Below are positions 24,144-35,757 of a stretch of 64,000 bases of DNA, in pieces. Within the stretch, counting starts at the first letter, position 1. Every line of letters starts with the position of its first letter. Origin of the DNA: Hydnum rufescens UP504 (taxonomy: Eukaryota; Basidiomycota; Agaricomycetes; Cantharellales; Hydnaceae); assembly GCA_014904985.1 (NCBI GenBank), contig MU128923.1, positions 124,001 to 188,000 of the forward strand. Direction: 5' to 3'. The translations under genes were made by a program, and so were the position numbers. The notes under the pieces were generated by a model. That model was not told the DNA's origin, searched no databases, and saw nothing but the letters and a program-made list of their open reading frames with translations.

Positions 24144-24331
24144 CCATATTCACCTCACCACCATCCGAGCTCGCTGAACAGAAATGGCCACCGGGTTTAA
24201 CGACGCGACACCCACTGCACGGGTCGCTCGAAGACCATTCGCGGTGCGCAAAGGGCGCATCCCGACTCGAAAGGGATACAAAATTGGTCGCGCAAACGGC
24301 CGGTATAGGCTACACGTGACTAGACTGGAGG

Positions 24332-25466
24332 ATGGCGTGTATCACACTTTCTGGCTTTCCCTGCTCAGGAAAAACGACTCGTTCTCTGGAAATCAGAAAG
24401 TACTTGGAACAACGTCTCGGCTCGCCTGATTACACTGGAGACAATCTCAAAGTCGAGATAGTCTCCGATGACAATCTGAATTTAGAACGCTCCGTCTACG
24501 ATGGTTTGCTTTGGGCTCATTTCTTGTAATTTCTCTGACGATGAAAGGTGGTTCAGAGAGTAGATCTGAGAAACCCGCTCGATCGGCACTCTTCACTGCC
24601 GTGAAGCGTCTCCTGGGCATGGACACTATTGTAATCATCGATGGCCCCAATTACATCAAGGGATTTAGATACCAAATCTACTGCGCGGCCAGAGAGGTTG
24701 GAGTCCGGACCTGCACAGTACGCTATATGTCCATTGGAATGGGCCAATGACTTATTTTAGAACTCTGGTGGTGACAGGCACATATTGTCGCTACTCCAGA
24801 AATGTGCAGGAACCGTAATGCTAGCAGAGATCCTGGATCCAAGTATCTGGATGAGACGTGAGCATTCGTTATCTTTGAGGATCGCAGCTTGACGTCTGAG
24901 ACTTCGATCCACGGAAACAAGGCTTGAGAATCTCCTGGTTCGCTACGAAGAACCATCCTCAACAGTGCGATGGGACACCCCGCTTTTCGTAATACCCTGG
25001 GATGAAGAGATCCCTGGAGATGCGATATTCCAGGCCGTGACATCCGGAGTGAAGAAACCCCCGAATCAGGCGTCGTACAAGTGAGTACCATCCGCGACTT
25101 TCTCAGGCCAGTTGTGGTCACCCGACAACTAATATTCCCCAGATCTCAGTACCACCAAAGGATGCACTACAGACCCTGGAACAAACAACCAATACGGTCG
25201 CGAATCTCATCATGTCTGCTCAATCTAGCGGAACGGTACTCGGTGGCCCGCTGATCGTCGCTCTTCCATCGTCATCTACCCGAATCGAAATCATACTCCC
25301 CAATCGAACCCTCACCCTCTCAGAACTCCAACGGCACAAGCGCCACTTCGTAACCATACATAAAAAAGCGATCAGTACGGGTATGGCTGGGCGAGCGGAG
25401 ATGAATTGGACTGAGGAGACAGTGGCCCAGAAATTCGCATCCCACTTAGAAGAGAATTTACGATGA
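24332..25466 (+). CDS. KTI12: Kti12-type P-loop ATPase, Elongator partner
   Basis: Kti12 binds tRNA and Elongator and is required for wobble-uridine modification; it belongs to the tRNA(Ser)Sec-kinase-like P-loop family. The ATG at 24332 places the P-loop 'GFPCSGKTT' at residues 8-16, as in all homologues, which fixes the start. It continues 'SDDNLNLERSVYD', 'SALFTAVKRLLGMDTIVIID', 'GPNYIKGFRYQIYCAARE', 'HIVATPEMCRNRN', 'LENLLVRYEEPSSTVRWD', 'PLFVIPWDEEIP' and ends 'VAQKFASHLEENLR'. Five introns join in frame; none needs a frameshift. An upstream open frame from 24184 in another phase is probably 5' leader. It is convergent with BTA1, about 130 bp apart. Confidence 0.92.
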
Positions 25467-25595
25467 TAATGCGTTGGTTCTCGCGCGAATACGCACAGGG
25501 ACTGCAAGACACAGACTTAATTGAATGTACAACCACAGCTTGGGTATCTGGGTATCGTAATTGATTCTACTGGTTCTGCCGGTGCAGAGAGCAGT

Positions 25596-28500
25596 TCATC
25601 CAACTTTCACAGCACGCCAGAAAGAAGCATACCTAGTTTAACGTTCCAGACATACGTCAGTTAGTGGGTGAGTGACATAGGAGAACACTTACATATTAAC
25701 CCGGTCGATAGCCTTCTCCGGACCAGCCCGCATTCCCAGCGCCGTGAGTTTAAACCCAGCACGTTCAAACACTTCGTTGTACCATGGGTGCTTGGCAGCG
25801 GATCTCCAGAAGACCATACCCCCACGCGATAGGGCACGGTACAGCTCTGCAACTTCCGTGTCTACATCTGCCGAGCCAGGAGCAAACCAGTCACTAAAAA
25901 GACTCGGTGTTAATGGTGGTCACACAAGAAGCGTAATGGGAACACACAGATGGTCCATAATGACAGCGCGTGTAAGACTCGCAACGGGCAAACCGCGGAG
26001 AACACTTCGCAGGCGGGAATGTCAGACTTGCATCCAGACATGAGGAAGATGTAAAAACCCACTTAGAAACTGAGTCAGTGTGCAAGCGGAAAGAATCCAT
26101 TAAAGCGCCATCGTCAGCCTTCAAAGCCTCAAAACCACGACGCGTGAGGTAATCTGGGCAGGAATCGCGAGTGTATCTGCCCAGTAGACACTGAATATCT
26201 CGATCAGCGCCGCTATTGCATGACCTCGTGGACTCATCTCACCAAAAGGTAGTGGTAGGCACCCTTGCCCAATAGAGCATGCGACCCAATGGGATCCAGA
26301 GTGTCACTAGGTATAGATTAAGTAGATTGCATCGATGGGTTCGGTGATAAGAGCTCACCGAATGAAGTCGTACACAGAGCCCTCGTTCGTAAACGCCTTC
26401 TTTTGATTCTGGGGAACCTGGAAACAGAGAGCTATCAGCCTGGCACTCAAATATTTCGAGGGATATCTAGATTACATACACCAAGAGCATTCCACAAGAA
26501 GACGGGATTATCGACCAGTCTCCGGACAACTGATCCTTGGACAAACAGGTTGCGCAAGGACTTCTTCCAGATCTGGTCCTGTTCCTCGATTGTCTGAGCT
26601 TCACAGAGCCTCTTGACATCATCCGACAGTCCAGCAAAACGGAATAACCAGTGAGCGATGCGGATCGCCCATCCTGAATATCCTCGACGATAGAAGGAGT
26701 CGTTAAATGCATTAACATGGATACGCCAGAATTGGTAAGCGGGAGACGACAGGTACGGTGAAAGCTTGGAGTCGAGGATTCTACGGAAATTGGCGAGCTT
26801 TCCTTCGCCGAATAAAGCGAAAAACTCCTCATAGTCCAAGGCTTTAATAGCAGCTAGTTTGAGCTCTAGCAGATGACCTTGACTATGTTACAACTAGTGT
26901 GAGTAGCATCCACCATCTCTAAGTGTCTGAGCATACCACGGGTTCATGTCAACGGAATGAATGCGTGCGGGTTGTGCATTAATTGCATAATGGAGTACAT
27001 TATCTCCTGCACTTGTGATAGCCAATATAGAGTCGTGCTTTGAAAGTTCGAGATGTTCGAGATCCTTTGCAGGGTCTTCCCAAGTAAACGAATAGATGAA
27101 GGTGCGGAACTCTAAGTGTACCGGAGACTCGATATATGGCAGTCGCCATGGCTGAGATATCCCAGAGCTGCCTGTCAACAGCTCGCATATGTAAAAACTT
27201 TACGTTAGAGACTCACGTGCTTCAACTGATAGTGGAATGAGCTGCCAAAGGACAATAAGGATCAAGAATACTTGAAGGAATTTAAAACACGTACCTGAGG
27301 GGAGGCGCAATGTCGATAATTGTCTCTTTAATCTTGCTATTGGAATTGTCTGGGATGGCTATCGAAGGTTCTCCAATGTCAAGAAGATCCACATTAGGTA
27401 CGACGATCGTTGAGGAGCTGGTGGGTGAAAAACTTCCGATCATGTTTCCGCCGTCGACTTCGAATGCATGAGTAAATCGAGAGGTATCACGCGAGCGCGA
27501 GCACCCGATCCAAATGTAGTAAGGAATGCGAACAATGAGCGGCATGATGAATCCGTTACGTCCATTGTAACTCTTGACCTGTTAAAACTTAAGCATGAGA
27601 TTGAGAGACATGTGCTGATCAACAGACCGTGCCAAATCTATATTCAAGATAATCTAATTAGATGCGGTTAAAAGGGGTTTACCGGTGAGACGACTGGAAG
27701 AGGTACCTCTCCGTCCTGGAGACAGGGAAACGTGATCGAAGTCGAACCAAATCTGCACCCGAAATCTTAATTGATTAGTCAGCCAAGACTGATGTGTGGC
27801 CCACCTGCCAGAACCAGCGACTGAACCATCCGCACGTCTTTGACGCGCCTCCAATAGCTGCACCAGAAATTAGACTCACTCGATAAACAACAATGGTAAG
27901 ATGTGGGCATGCCTTTCAAATGCGGCGAAGGCTCTTTCCCGGCAGTGTAGAAGTCGACGACTGACAAGAGACCATCTTCAGGAGACAGGAGGTAGTCGAT
28001 CCTGTCCAACAGGGTGTGATACGAAGGGATCTAATGGTTCACCCGAATGAGTTCAGGAAGAACATCACGAATCCTGCGGCCCTTACCATGGAAAGCGAAT
28101 AGCTAAGGGTAATGAATCCTACACTTCCCCGAGGATGCACGCCATCGCTCCATTCTGGTAGGGAAAAGGTGCAAGCGTCTTCACACAGACAGGTGACATT
28201 GGACCAGCCTCGGGCTGCGAAACGTTTCTGTGCGAGGTCGAGTAAAGGCTGGCAGAGATCAACAACATATACTGCATCGAAGGACGAGATCGGGAAGTGT
28301 GCATCCATTGCCTCAACATTCCATCCTTAGGGACAGTACGTGAACACAACCCCACCGGTCAGAGGGATATCGATTAGCCTACCAGTTCCCCCGCCAATAT
28401 CAACCCATACAATCCGTTTCTTTGGGTCTTTTTCCCTCAGCACCCGCAAGTGTTCTGCACTCATCGAGAGCATGGTGGTCCTTCCACGAAGAAGACCTGC

Positions 28501-28915
28501 TCTCGTCTTGTCGTAAACTACAGCCTGACCTTGATAGAACTAAAGGGGGGGGCCTTGGTCAATTACGAATGAGAAAGAGCACGCCAGAAAACCGAACCTT
28601 GTCGAGACGCGACTTTTGGTCGGCGGCGTCGCCAAGAGGTACGATGAAGCAGTGCCATATGAACAGCAGGTACGATTGACCCTCAACCCAACATGCACAT
28701 GCCACGAGGAGGAGGGCCGCGACGTGTATCGCATAGCCAGACCAGAGGGAGTCGCCGGTCACCGAAGCCAACAACTCCTTAATTGGCCTGAACAGACGTG
28801 ACAATTCAGTGGCGAGCCATTGTTTGTAGGACTAGAACACATACCTGAACCTAAAATACAGGATCGCAGCGCCGACCAATGGCAGGAGAAAAAGTGGGGA
28901 CGGCAAGCGAAGCAT
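25596..28915 (-). CDS. BTA1: Betaine lipid (DGTS) synthase, two-domain Bta1
   Basis: Makes the phosphorus-free lipid DGTS from diacylglycerol and S-adenosylmethionine. The N-terminus is a membrane anchor ('PSPLFLLPLVGAAILYF') with more hydrophobic segments ('GYAIHVAALLLVACACWVEG'). The methyltransferase domain follows: 'YDKTRAGLLRGRTTMLSMS', 'VWVDIGGGTG' joined across an intron to 'WNVEAMDAHFP' (motif I), 'VYVVDLCQPLL', 'SYSLSM', and 'WFSRWFWQIWFDFDHV'. The C-terminal aminocarboxypropyl-transferase domain (DUF3419) reads 'FIYSFTWEDPAKDLEHL', 'ILAITSAGDNVLHYAINA', 'HSVDMNP', 'GHLLELKLAAIKALDYEEF', and ends 'YASFWRAVKVG'. A stop-like TAA inside 'FTYCP' lies in an intron. In fungi and algae BTA1 is induced by phosphate limitation; no regulatory site is identified here. 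It is divergent from the ELL-like gene with 274 bp between starts. Confidence 0.93.
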
Positions 28916-29189
28916 TGGGAGAGGACCTGACAGTAGTGAGGCGTCTGTTGCGAACTCTACATATTTGAGAGATTTGGTCGCAAGCTCAAACGGTCCAATC
29001 CGGCAACTGTGCCCGAGCACGACCTCTGATTAGTTTGATATTTCAAGAACGTGCGCAGACCTCCAAACTTGGCTAGGATAATATATGATAATAGATGCAT
29101 GACTAAGCATCCGGCAACTACCCAAATCTGTTGCTTCCGCTTCCATTGTGGTCACCAGGGCCATACATACACTCTCAGCGCATACAAGC

Positions 29190-31131
29190 ATGCCACTATC
29201 CTCAGATGTGCAATTGCGAGGCCCCGGAGAAAAGGGTCCCCTCAAGAGGGCAATGATGCTCCGCCTCTCATCCGAGGCTTTCCTTGCGCTGAAAGCCGCG
29301 CTAGTCAAAGAAGCCGCTGGGAATAAGAAACCTGCCATCGAAGTTCAATTCGGTGATCATGAGCCTAGCGTAGGTGGTGAGGCCAAAGCGGGACCGGACA
29401 GGCTTACATCGTTTCTATCTTCTTCTAGGCCTTGTTTATTGGTGGTCAACGCGTGGAGCTCACAGATGTCCCTGAGAGCGTTTTCGAAATCTATCGACAG
29501 AAGCGGAATCCAGGCAAAAAATTTAATCAGAACCCTTTGCAGCTTTATGGCACCGTGTCCTCCAGTCTGACTGCAAAGCGTGTTTTAAACGAAGACGTCG
29601 TGGATCGCGTTCACCAACGTTCGCAACAAGCAGAGGAAGAGAGGACCAAACGAAAAGCAATATATCTTGGCGACGCGCCACAACCAGGTACTGGTAAAAA
29701 GCGCAAGGTCACGTCTTCCCAAAATGGCGCATCTTCCCTCGCGAAACAAGCCCTTAGTCAAAGTCGGAGAACATCCGTTGCGGCTACTCCAACTCCAACG
29801 ATAACCTCTCCGAATCCCCCAATATCGCATACACCCCCCGTTAATACAGATAAACCACTCGCACCACAACCACCTAAGCCCAACCCGCCGCCACTTGCCT
29901 CGAGCTCTACTCCACTGTCAGTAGTAGCTACGCCACCAAGACGCCCTGTTCCGAAAGCTTCGAACAAGGTCACCGATCCACCCCTGGTATCCGCGGATGG
30001 ATTTTTGACATCAACCTGGAAAGGGGGCCTTAAAGGGAAGGCTGATGCCACTGCTTCCAATGGTGCGAAGCCGTCTGGGGCTCGGAGCAAAGTTATCAAA
30101 TCTTCTCCCCTCATCGATCCCGATCTTCCAACCATCCCGGCCTCTGCCAAGTCCTCGGATTCTTCCTCTGCTTCCTCTGCTTCTACTCACCTACTTGCGG
30201 CTGCCGCATCTACTCCTACACACAAAGCTAATGGGAAGTCGAAGAAGCATAACACCAGCGTCGACGATGAGCTTGTGGCTGCTGCTGCGGCCCCGATTAC
30301 CAGTAGTAAGCAGAAGAAGAAACCAAAAGTTGAAGATGAACTGGTGGCCGCTGCGGCCGCAATACCTGCGGCTGCACCTCTGGCGCCTAAGGCGAAAAAG
30401 AAAGTGTCTGGGAAATCCCCTCACGATCGGGATCCCCCCACCACCTCACGTTCTCGCCCCTCTGACGCATCTGCGGGTCGTGCGGTACCTCCCCCTTCAC
30501 CAAAGATGTCGCCTGTTGCGAAAGGACTGACGAATGGAACGAAGCCCCAATCAAGGAGTACTGCCCCATCTAGCAGAGCCTCTGCCACTATATCTGCCCC
30601 TCCCCATCGACCTGCTGCCGCCACCCACGGGAACGGTGGCCACAGCCGGCGAGCCTCCGCACGCTACACCAGCTCTTCAGAGAGCGATACACCCCCCCTT
30701 GCCAGCCAAAGCATTGACGTAACACCAATACCTCAGGCTCCAGCTCCGCCCTTAATCCCCCCATCGTTCCCGTTCAAACCGTCCCTGAAGAGGCGACGCC
30801 TGCCGTTGGACGACGTCCAAAGAGAAAACGGCCGAATTCTAGTCGAGCCACCCTTTCTATTGAGAATCTTTCGAAACCGCTACCAACAGAACGACAAGCG
30901 CTGCGCGAGGAGTACGACGCTTGTTACGTAAAGTACAGCAGTGCGTGGGCACGGATCCTAGCCGAAAAGCATCGTCAGGAACAACTGCTGAAGCAGCTCG
31001 GCGGAGCGGATGATGAGATTGATGTCGGTGAAGATACTGACCAAAGTGGAGAAGATGTGGAAGCCTTATTGCGGACATATAATGCATTTCATGATCGACT
31101 TGGGAAGATCAGGGCGGCTCTTGGTGTTTGA
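29190..31131 (+). CDS. ELL-like RNA polymerase II elongation factor
   Basis: Exon 1 (29190-29369) and exon 2 (from 29429) join in phase. The N-terminal part has a compact domain: 'MMLRLSSEAFLALKAALVKE', 'AIEVQFGDHEPSALFIGGQ', 'VELTDVPESVFEIYRQ', 'LYGTVSSSLTAKRVLNEDVV'. A long, Pro/Ser/Ala/Lys-rich disordered linker follows, with repeated 'DELVAAAAA' blocks. The C-terminal domain, 'PTERQALREEYDACYVKYS' onward to 'YNAFHDRLGKIRAALGV', is a helical occludin/ELL-type hairpin. This domain order fits fungal ELL subunits of the super elongation complex; the identification is from memory of the family. The C-terminal domain is in a different frame from the linker: either a very short intron (about 30810-30847, 38 nt) or an indel in the C run at 30755-30760 is needed. 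Confidence 0.6.
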
Positions 31132-31688
31132 TCCTCGTGGACAGTGGCTTGTTATTACTTTGTTATTAGACTAGTGCATCATCTTCGTAATGTGAAATGA
31201 CCCAATCACGCAGTGCCCCACACGGAAGGACACACTTCCATTATTTGGCGCCTGTGCCTTGTCATAATTCTCAAAGGGTCCGTCCGTTTGAATCCACTGA
31301 CTGTCGATATTTCCCAATCAGCTGCTAGAGGACTGAACTGTTGCTATCTCTCCATCAACATTTCCTTTGACTGTATTTCCAATATATACCACCAGACAAT
31401 TCCCTTACACCCTCAAGCCAGCATTATAACTCCCAAAGTGTATTGGAGCAAGGGGGGAGGGGGAACCTAGAATTCGACCTGAGTACACAAGTTTATATTA
31501 TGTAATCAGGGGCGAGATTGCCCAAGTGTGAGATGCTACAGCCCCACTCATCCTCCACGCACTGCAATCTTTCTTAACAGTACAATTCCCCAGCCGCCGG
31601 CAGATTTGAACTATGAGTCTGTGCAAATGACGTCAGGCAGAAATAGTGGTGGAAATGTTATTCCAGATGAAACCAATGCAGCGGCTCA
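31132..31688. other. Intergenic, no gene seen
   Basis: About 560 bp without coding signal. It contains a run of A at about 31693-31706 at its right margin. Confidence 0.45.
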
Positions 31689-33140
31689 TCAAGAAAAAAA
31701 AAAAAAATTGGCAAACTGTTGATGGTGCCTTTTTACCATAGAAATGTTTGCTGAACAATCGGTGGATCCGAACGGAACCCTTATATGATTAGTCGGTTCG
31801 TTCTGAATTTTACGAGCGCCCGCTGACAGTGATATCAACAACACTTTCCCAAGATGCGTGCAAATGGACACCAAAGGACGAATGATCGCCGCGTGCGTAG
31901 AAAGGTCGCTGAAGATGAATAGGTTGCAAGATTCGTCATGATGTCCCCCAACGAAAGAGAGGGGGGGGTTGTCATGCTCTAACTCGAAGGAACTAGGGTC
32001 TACGTTAGACAGCTCATGCCACACCGTCATTGGATCTTGTGCTGCACGACACGCCTGTCGAGCGCTTTCCTCGTCCCCTTCAAGACCTCTGTGCTTACAA
32101 AGTGCCACGAAACCTTTTGCAATAATGTCTACCGTCGCGAGGCTAAGTCTGAGGTAATCGCGATTGCGTGGATAAGTTGACAAGTCTCGGCAGAGTAGTA
32201 ATGTATTTCGCCGGTTCAAGCGCCAGGAAGTCATCTTCAGATCCTAGCCAGTCGCAGGTTCTTGCCCAACTACACAGGGCTTTGCTTCGGTCAAACTGGT
32301 TCGATAGCACAAAGCGAGCTCAGCGAACAACTCGGTAATATCTCCACGGTTTCCCCACGAGCGGAGCAAGCCTGCTTGTAGGGGAATGTCTTTCGGTGCA
32401 CACTGGCTTCGGTCGAGGAGTGCATGTCCTAGATCTGCTCGTAGTTGTTCGAGGGTGAAAATATCGCGTGAGGATTGGTGAGAACCTGGCGATATAGAGA
32501 GAGACACGTTGCCCCACGTATAGACAGTGCTACACAACCAATCCGAATAAGCAATTTTGCTTGGGAGAGCATGGCCATCGCAAGTGCCGAAGCTGCCTTG
32601 AACTATCGAGTTGCCGATCGTAATAATATCCACGAGTGTATATCGACAGCACCTTGAGCTGTTTTTGCTGTATCGTTCGACAAGCCGCTCTCTTCAAATG
32701 CCGCGACCATTTTAAGCAGGGCAGATGCCTATGGGTCCATGAAGAACGAGTCCCGGATTCATATAGTCCGCGCCACATGTCAAGTGTTCTCTCGCACCTC
32801 GAATACGCGATGAACCACTGAGAAAAGACATGGTGCATGGAGTAGGAGTGAAATGCGTTTCAGAAGAGCACATAAGGCTTCGAGCGCGCGACCACAGCAC
32901 ACAGGTCTCGTGGCATTAGACAGGCCTGCCGAATGGCCAAGAGGGAATTCCCTTCATTCCCTAGAGCGCACTCCACAAGAAAGCGCCGCACCACAAAATG
33001 GGAGCCCAAGTGTTTCACGTTGCTCGGAAAAGTTGGAACCCCCACCGACCGCGCGCAGGACCCAAAGAGCGAGCTCCGTCCCAAGAAGGTCTGGGCCTTT
33101 CGTAGTCGTGACATTATCTCGATGAGTTTGAGACACAACG
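31689..33140 (-). pseudogene. Decayed gene of a fungal regulator-like family
   Basis: Read leftward, family-like segments appear in different frames: 'FLVECALGNEGNSLLAIRQA', 'PRDLCAVVARSKPYVLF', 'RCERTLDMWRGLYESG', 'TIQQKQLKVLS', 'TLEQLRADLGHALLDRSQ', 'LQAGLLRSWGNRGDITELF', 'LSLATVDIIAKGFVALCKHR', 'MTVWHELSNVDPSS'. Together they resemble the C-terminal helical part of a large Agaricomycete family that I associate, with low confidence, with Zn(2)-Cys(6) fungal transcription regulators. No zinc cluster is visible in the window, and stops separate the pieces. Some breaks could be introns, but the number of frame changes and the lack of a start favour a decayed copy. Confidence 0.4.
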
Positions 33141-33300
33141 GATGAGACTGCGAACGTGAACCAAGTGTCCCTCGCGCCCTTCAACCTGTTTTCCCTCCAA
33201 ATTGATCACCTTGTGTATCTCTTGGTGCAGATCCTCCGAGTTGGAGGGTTTCATAGTCGCGGTGCCACACGACTCTGGGTGTGCCCTTGCCACCTTTGGG

Positions 33301-33652
33301 TCTCACAGTCGTGTGCCCTGCATTTCGCGCTCCAAGGTTCCAGCCCAATAGGTCTGGTTCCCTTCCCCCATCTAGCTGTGACCAGGAATGAGCTATTATC
33401 TAACTGCCGGAGTCTGAGAATGAGGCACGAGTATCAGACTCACAGTTAGATAAGCGAGTGGTTTGAGTCACACTTCTCCGCTTCAACTTCTGAGACTCAA
33501 ACCGCTCAAGCAAGAATCTATCATCCTAAGCACCGCCTCCTCCTTTTGCTCCCTCCTTGGTCCACAAAACAATGTGCCTTATGTAAGGTCTCACAGTCGT
33601 GTGCCTGCATTTCGCGCTCCAAGGTTCCAGCCAATAGGTCTGGTTCCCTTCC
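33301..33652. repeat. Near-identical direct repeat pair, ~65 bp, 288 bp apart
   Basis: The segment 33301-33368 recurs at 33589-33654. The two copies differ only by single-base length changes in C runs. Each begins TCTCACAGTCGTGTG and ends GGTTCCCTTCCCCC. They belong to the larger repeat described in the next entries. Confidence 0.8.
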
Positions 33653-33690
33653 CCCCCTTAGTATCGATCTTATAGGCTGTGACAATAACA
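33401..33690. repeat. Interspersed repeat, copy 1 (possible solo-LTR or MITE)
   Basis: Shares an ordered series of blocks with 42839-43060 in the same orientation: TAACTGCC(G/A)GAGTCT, AGACTC.C.GTTAGATAA, ACAAAACAATGT.CCT, GTCGTGTG with TTTCGCG, GTTCCCTT, and a final GCTGTGAC. A separate tail of the same repeat lies immediately upstream (33308-33384, ending CTAGCTGTGACCA), so this looks like two overlapping or tandem insertions. No coding capacity and no confirmed target duplication; class uncertain. Confidence 0.6.
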
Positions 33691-35196
33691 ATCGAACCGG
33701 GCATGCACGAGACATCGTTTAAAGATGTTGCAGAAAGCCGTGGATAAAAACTTCAGCAGCAGGTTCAGTAGCTAGTGCGAGGAGAGAGCCCATGCCTTAA
33801 ATACGACGGACGCGATCTCATCGGCTGGCGAAGTCGAGAGATTCTTTCCAAGGTAAAAACGTGATTGCCTCGCAAAGAGTAGCCCCAGTGAGCATTGGTC
33901 CAAAACTATCCGCCTGGAGCCACCGTCACTTAATCAATGCTGCGCGCTGTACGCACAACCAGCATTCGACGCCAGAATCATTTTTAAACGACACAAGGTA
34001 TACTCGTGACTCAATGGGACTTTCCTCTCTCTAAAGAGGCAGATGCTTTGGACACCGCCAATTTCCAGACAGGTAGGCTCTTTTGATTCATCCCTCATAA
34101 GCCAACCAGACCCATTGAAACAGATTATGCATAGCGGGAGGATTTCTCATCCTAGCGTCCGATGGCACATTCCAATGAAACCCCGGCGGGGTATGCATTT
34201 GCATCTTGGCGTAGCGCGAGCACAGGCAGTAGGAAGAGGGTAGACGTGAGGGGAAAACCAGGATGTATTATGTAATGGGCAGCGCAATAAACGCCAATCT
34301 CCGACTCTAAACTCCAGTATGACGTGCCTCATTTCAGGAACGATGTGGGAGATTTCGACACGCTTGCATTCCGTGGACGTTCATTGGGACTGGGACGACG
34401 GATTGACGCCCCGGGATGTGTCGTGGGCGTCGGTCATCGACTCTTAATGCAGAGGGCTCGCCACTGGCCGTGCAGTCGTTGTTCACCGCAGCGTTCACGG
34501 CAAGAATGGGAGGCATGGGTTCGCTGGAGAGTGCGCGATGAGACGGATGGTTAGAGACATGTTTGCACTTCTGGCACGTTGATCTATACGTGATGTCGCG
34601 TTCTGGCGATAAAGAGAATTTCGTCGTCACGAGATCTGGAGGAGCGTGACTCTATGTCTGAGGCTCGTGACGTCATAACATAGTGTCGATGATCTAAGAT
34701 CGATAGCCATAAACAGCTAAAACTTTGGCGGACTGGGAGGGCAGCACGGAATCATCGGAAACACTGCATTCCTTCACACTTTCCAGGAATGGAAGTCTGG
34801 TGAATCCGGCCCGGTATCGCGTCAGGGTATTTCCAATGCCAACGCAACAATGGGCTTCTTGCAGAACTCCACCACAACCACAACCAATGTTCGAAATAAT
34901 TCTCCTCGCCATATCCAGTGTCCTCTGGTATTTGTGTCTCGTAGACCCAAATGGTTCGAGTTTTACTATCACTTCTCAGTCCCTCTTCCCTCATCGCTGA
35001 AATCGACCCGTGTTATATTGTATCTTGAAACAGCCAAGTTGACGGAGAGCGATCGCGTCAGCCATGAGCGCGTTTTCGCCCTTCTCCTACCATTGGCTTC
35101 CCCGTCCAAGGTAAATGGCTCTTCGCCCTTGAAACACCACGACCCCTATATCTTACGCACGGCTTGTGCCGGCGCATTTCCCCCTTATAGTATTTC
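33691..35196. other. Intergenic, no gene seen
   Basis: About 1.5 kb of short unsupported frames on both strands between the repeat and the ICMT-like gene. A short ATG frame at 35064-35110 could be a leader exon of the ICMT-like gene, but its splice phase does not fit. Confidence 0.4.
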
Positions 35197-35757
35197 ATGG
35201 CCCTCTATGGCATCGCCGAGATATGCGCGGGCTCAAACCTCCTCCCCTTCATTGATCTAGAATCCATTTCCGGGGGGAGCTCGGCCGATGTTCGCGGAGT
35301 TGTACTCAGTCATATCAGCCCTGTGCGCTTCATCGCTTTAACAGTCTTCATTCTCGGCGGTTCACTTCGTTTATGGGCGATGCACACTCTGGGCACCTTC
35401 TTCACATTCAATCTGTCCATTCGCTCCTCCCATACTCTCATCCGCACCGGACCATACCGCTGGGTACGAAACCCAAGCTACACAGGCCTCTCCCTCATGG
35501 GATTCGCGGTGCATATTCTGCATAACAGTGGGCACCTCCCGCGCTATTTCATTCTTCTCGGCGCGAGGATCGGAATCCAGGTATCGAACCCTAGGCTATT
35601 GCTGACGCTGGCATGGGCCGCAAATTTCGTCTTCCTTCATTATCTCCTGCGGGAGAGGATCATTGGTGAGGAGCGGATGCTGGAAGGCGAATTCAAAGAG
35701 GAGTGGAAGCGGTATAAGAAGGACACCCCATACAGACTCCTCCCATGGATATGGTAG
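35197..35757 (+). CDS. Isoprenylcysteine carboxyl methyltransferase-like membrane protein
   Basis: A 186-residue frame with several hydrophobic segments and the ICMT/PEMT signature: 'FIALTVFILGGSLRLWAMHT' then 'LGTFFTFNLSIRSSHTLI', 'RTGPYRWVRNPSYTGLSLMG', and the cofactor-binding end 'ERIIGEERMLEGEFKEEW' with 'YKKDTPYRLLPWIW'. The R-H/N-P-x-Y and E-E...M motifs are those that bind S-adenosylmethionine. The family methylates prenylated cysteines of CaaX proteins, in the ER membrane; many fungal paralogues have unknown substrates. It is shorter than Ste14-type enzymes at the N-terminus, so either an upstream exon is missed or it is a small paralogue. Confidence 0.8.
   Translation: MALYGIAEICAGSNLLPFIDLESISGGSSADVRGVVLSHISPVRFIALTVFILGGSLRLWAMHTLGTFFTFNLSIRSSHTLIRTGPYRWVRNPSYTGLSLMGFAVHILHNSGHLPRYFILLGARIGIQVSNPRLLLTLAWAANFVFLHYLLRERIIGEERMLEGEFKEEWKRYKKDTPYRLLPWIW

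Noticed and set aside
28325..28395. In-frame TAA in BTA1 within motif I
   Set aside because: An intron between 'GGGTG' and 'WNVEAMD' removes it and gives the expected sequence.
29585..30530. Several Leu/Pro-rich frames over the ELL-like linker
   Set aside because: Low-complexity shadows in alternative frames of a Pro/Ser/Ala linker.
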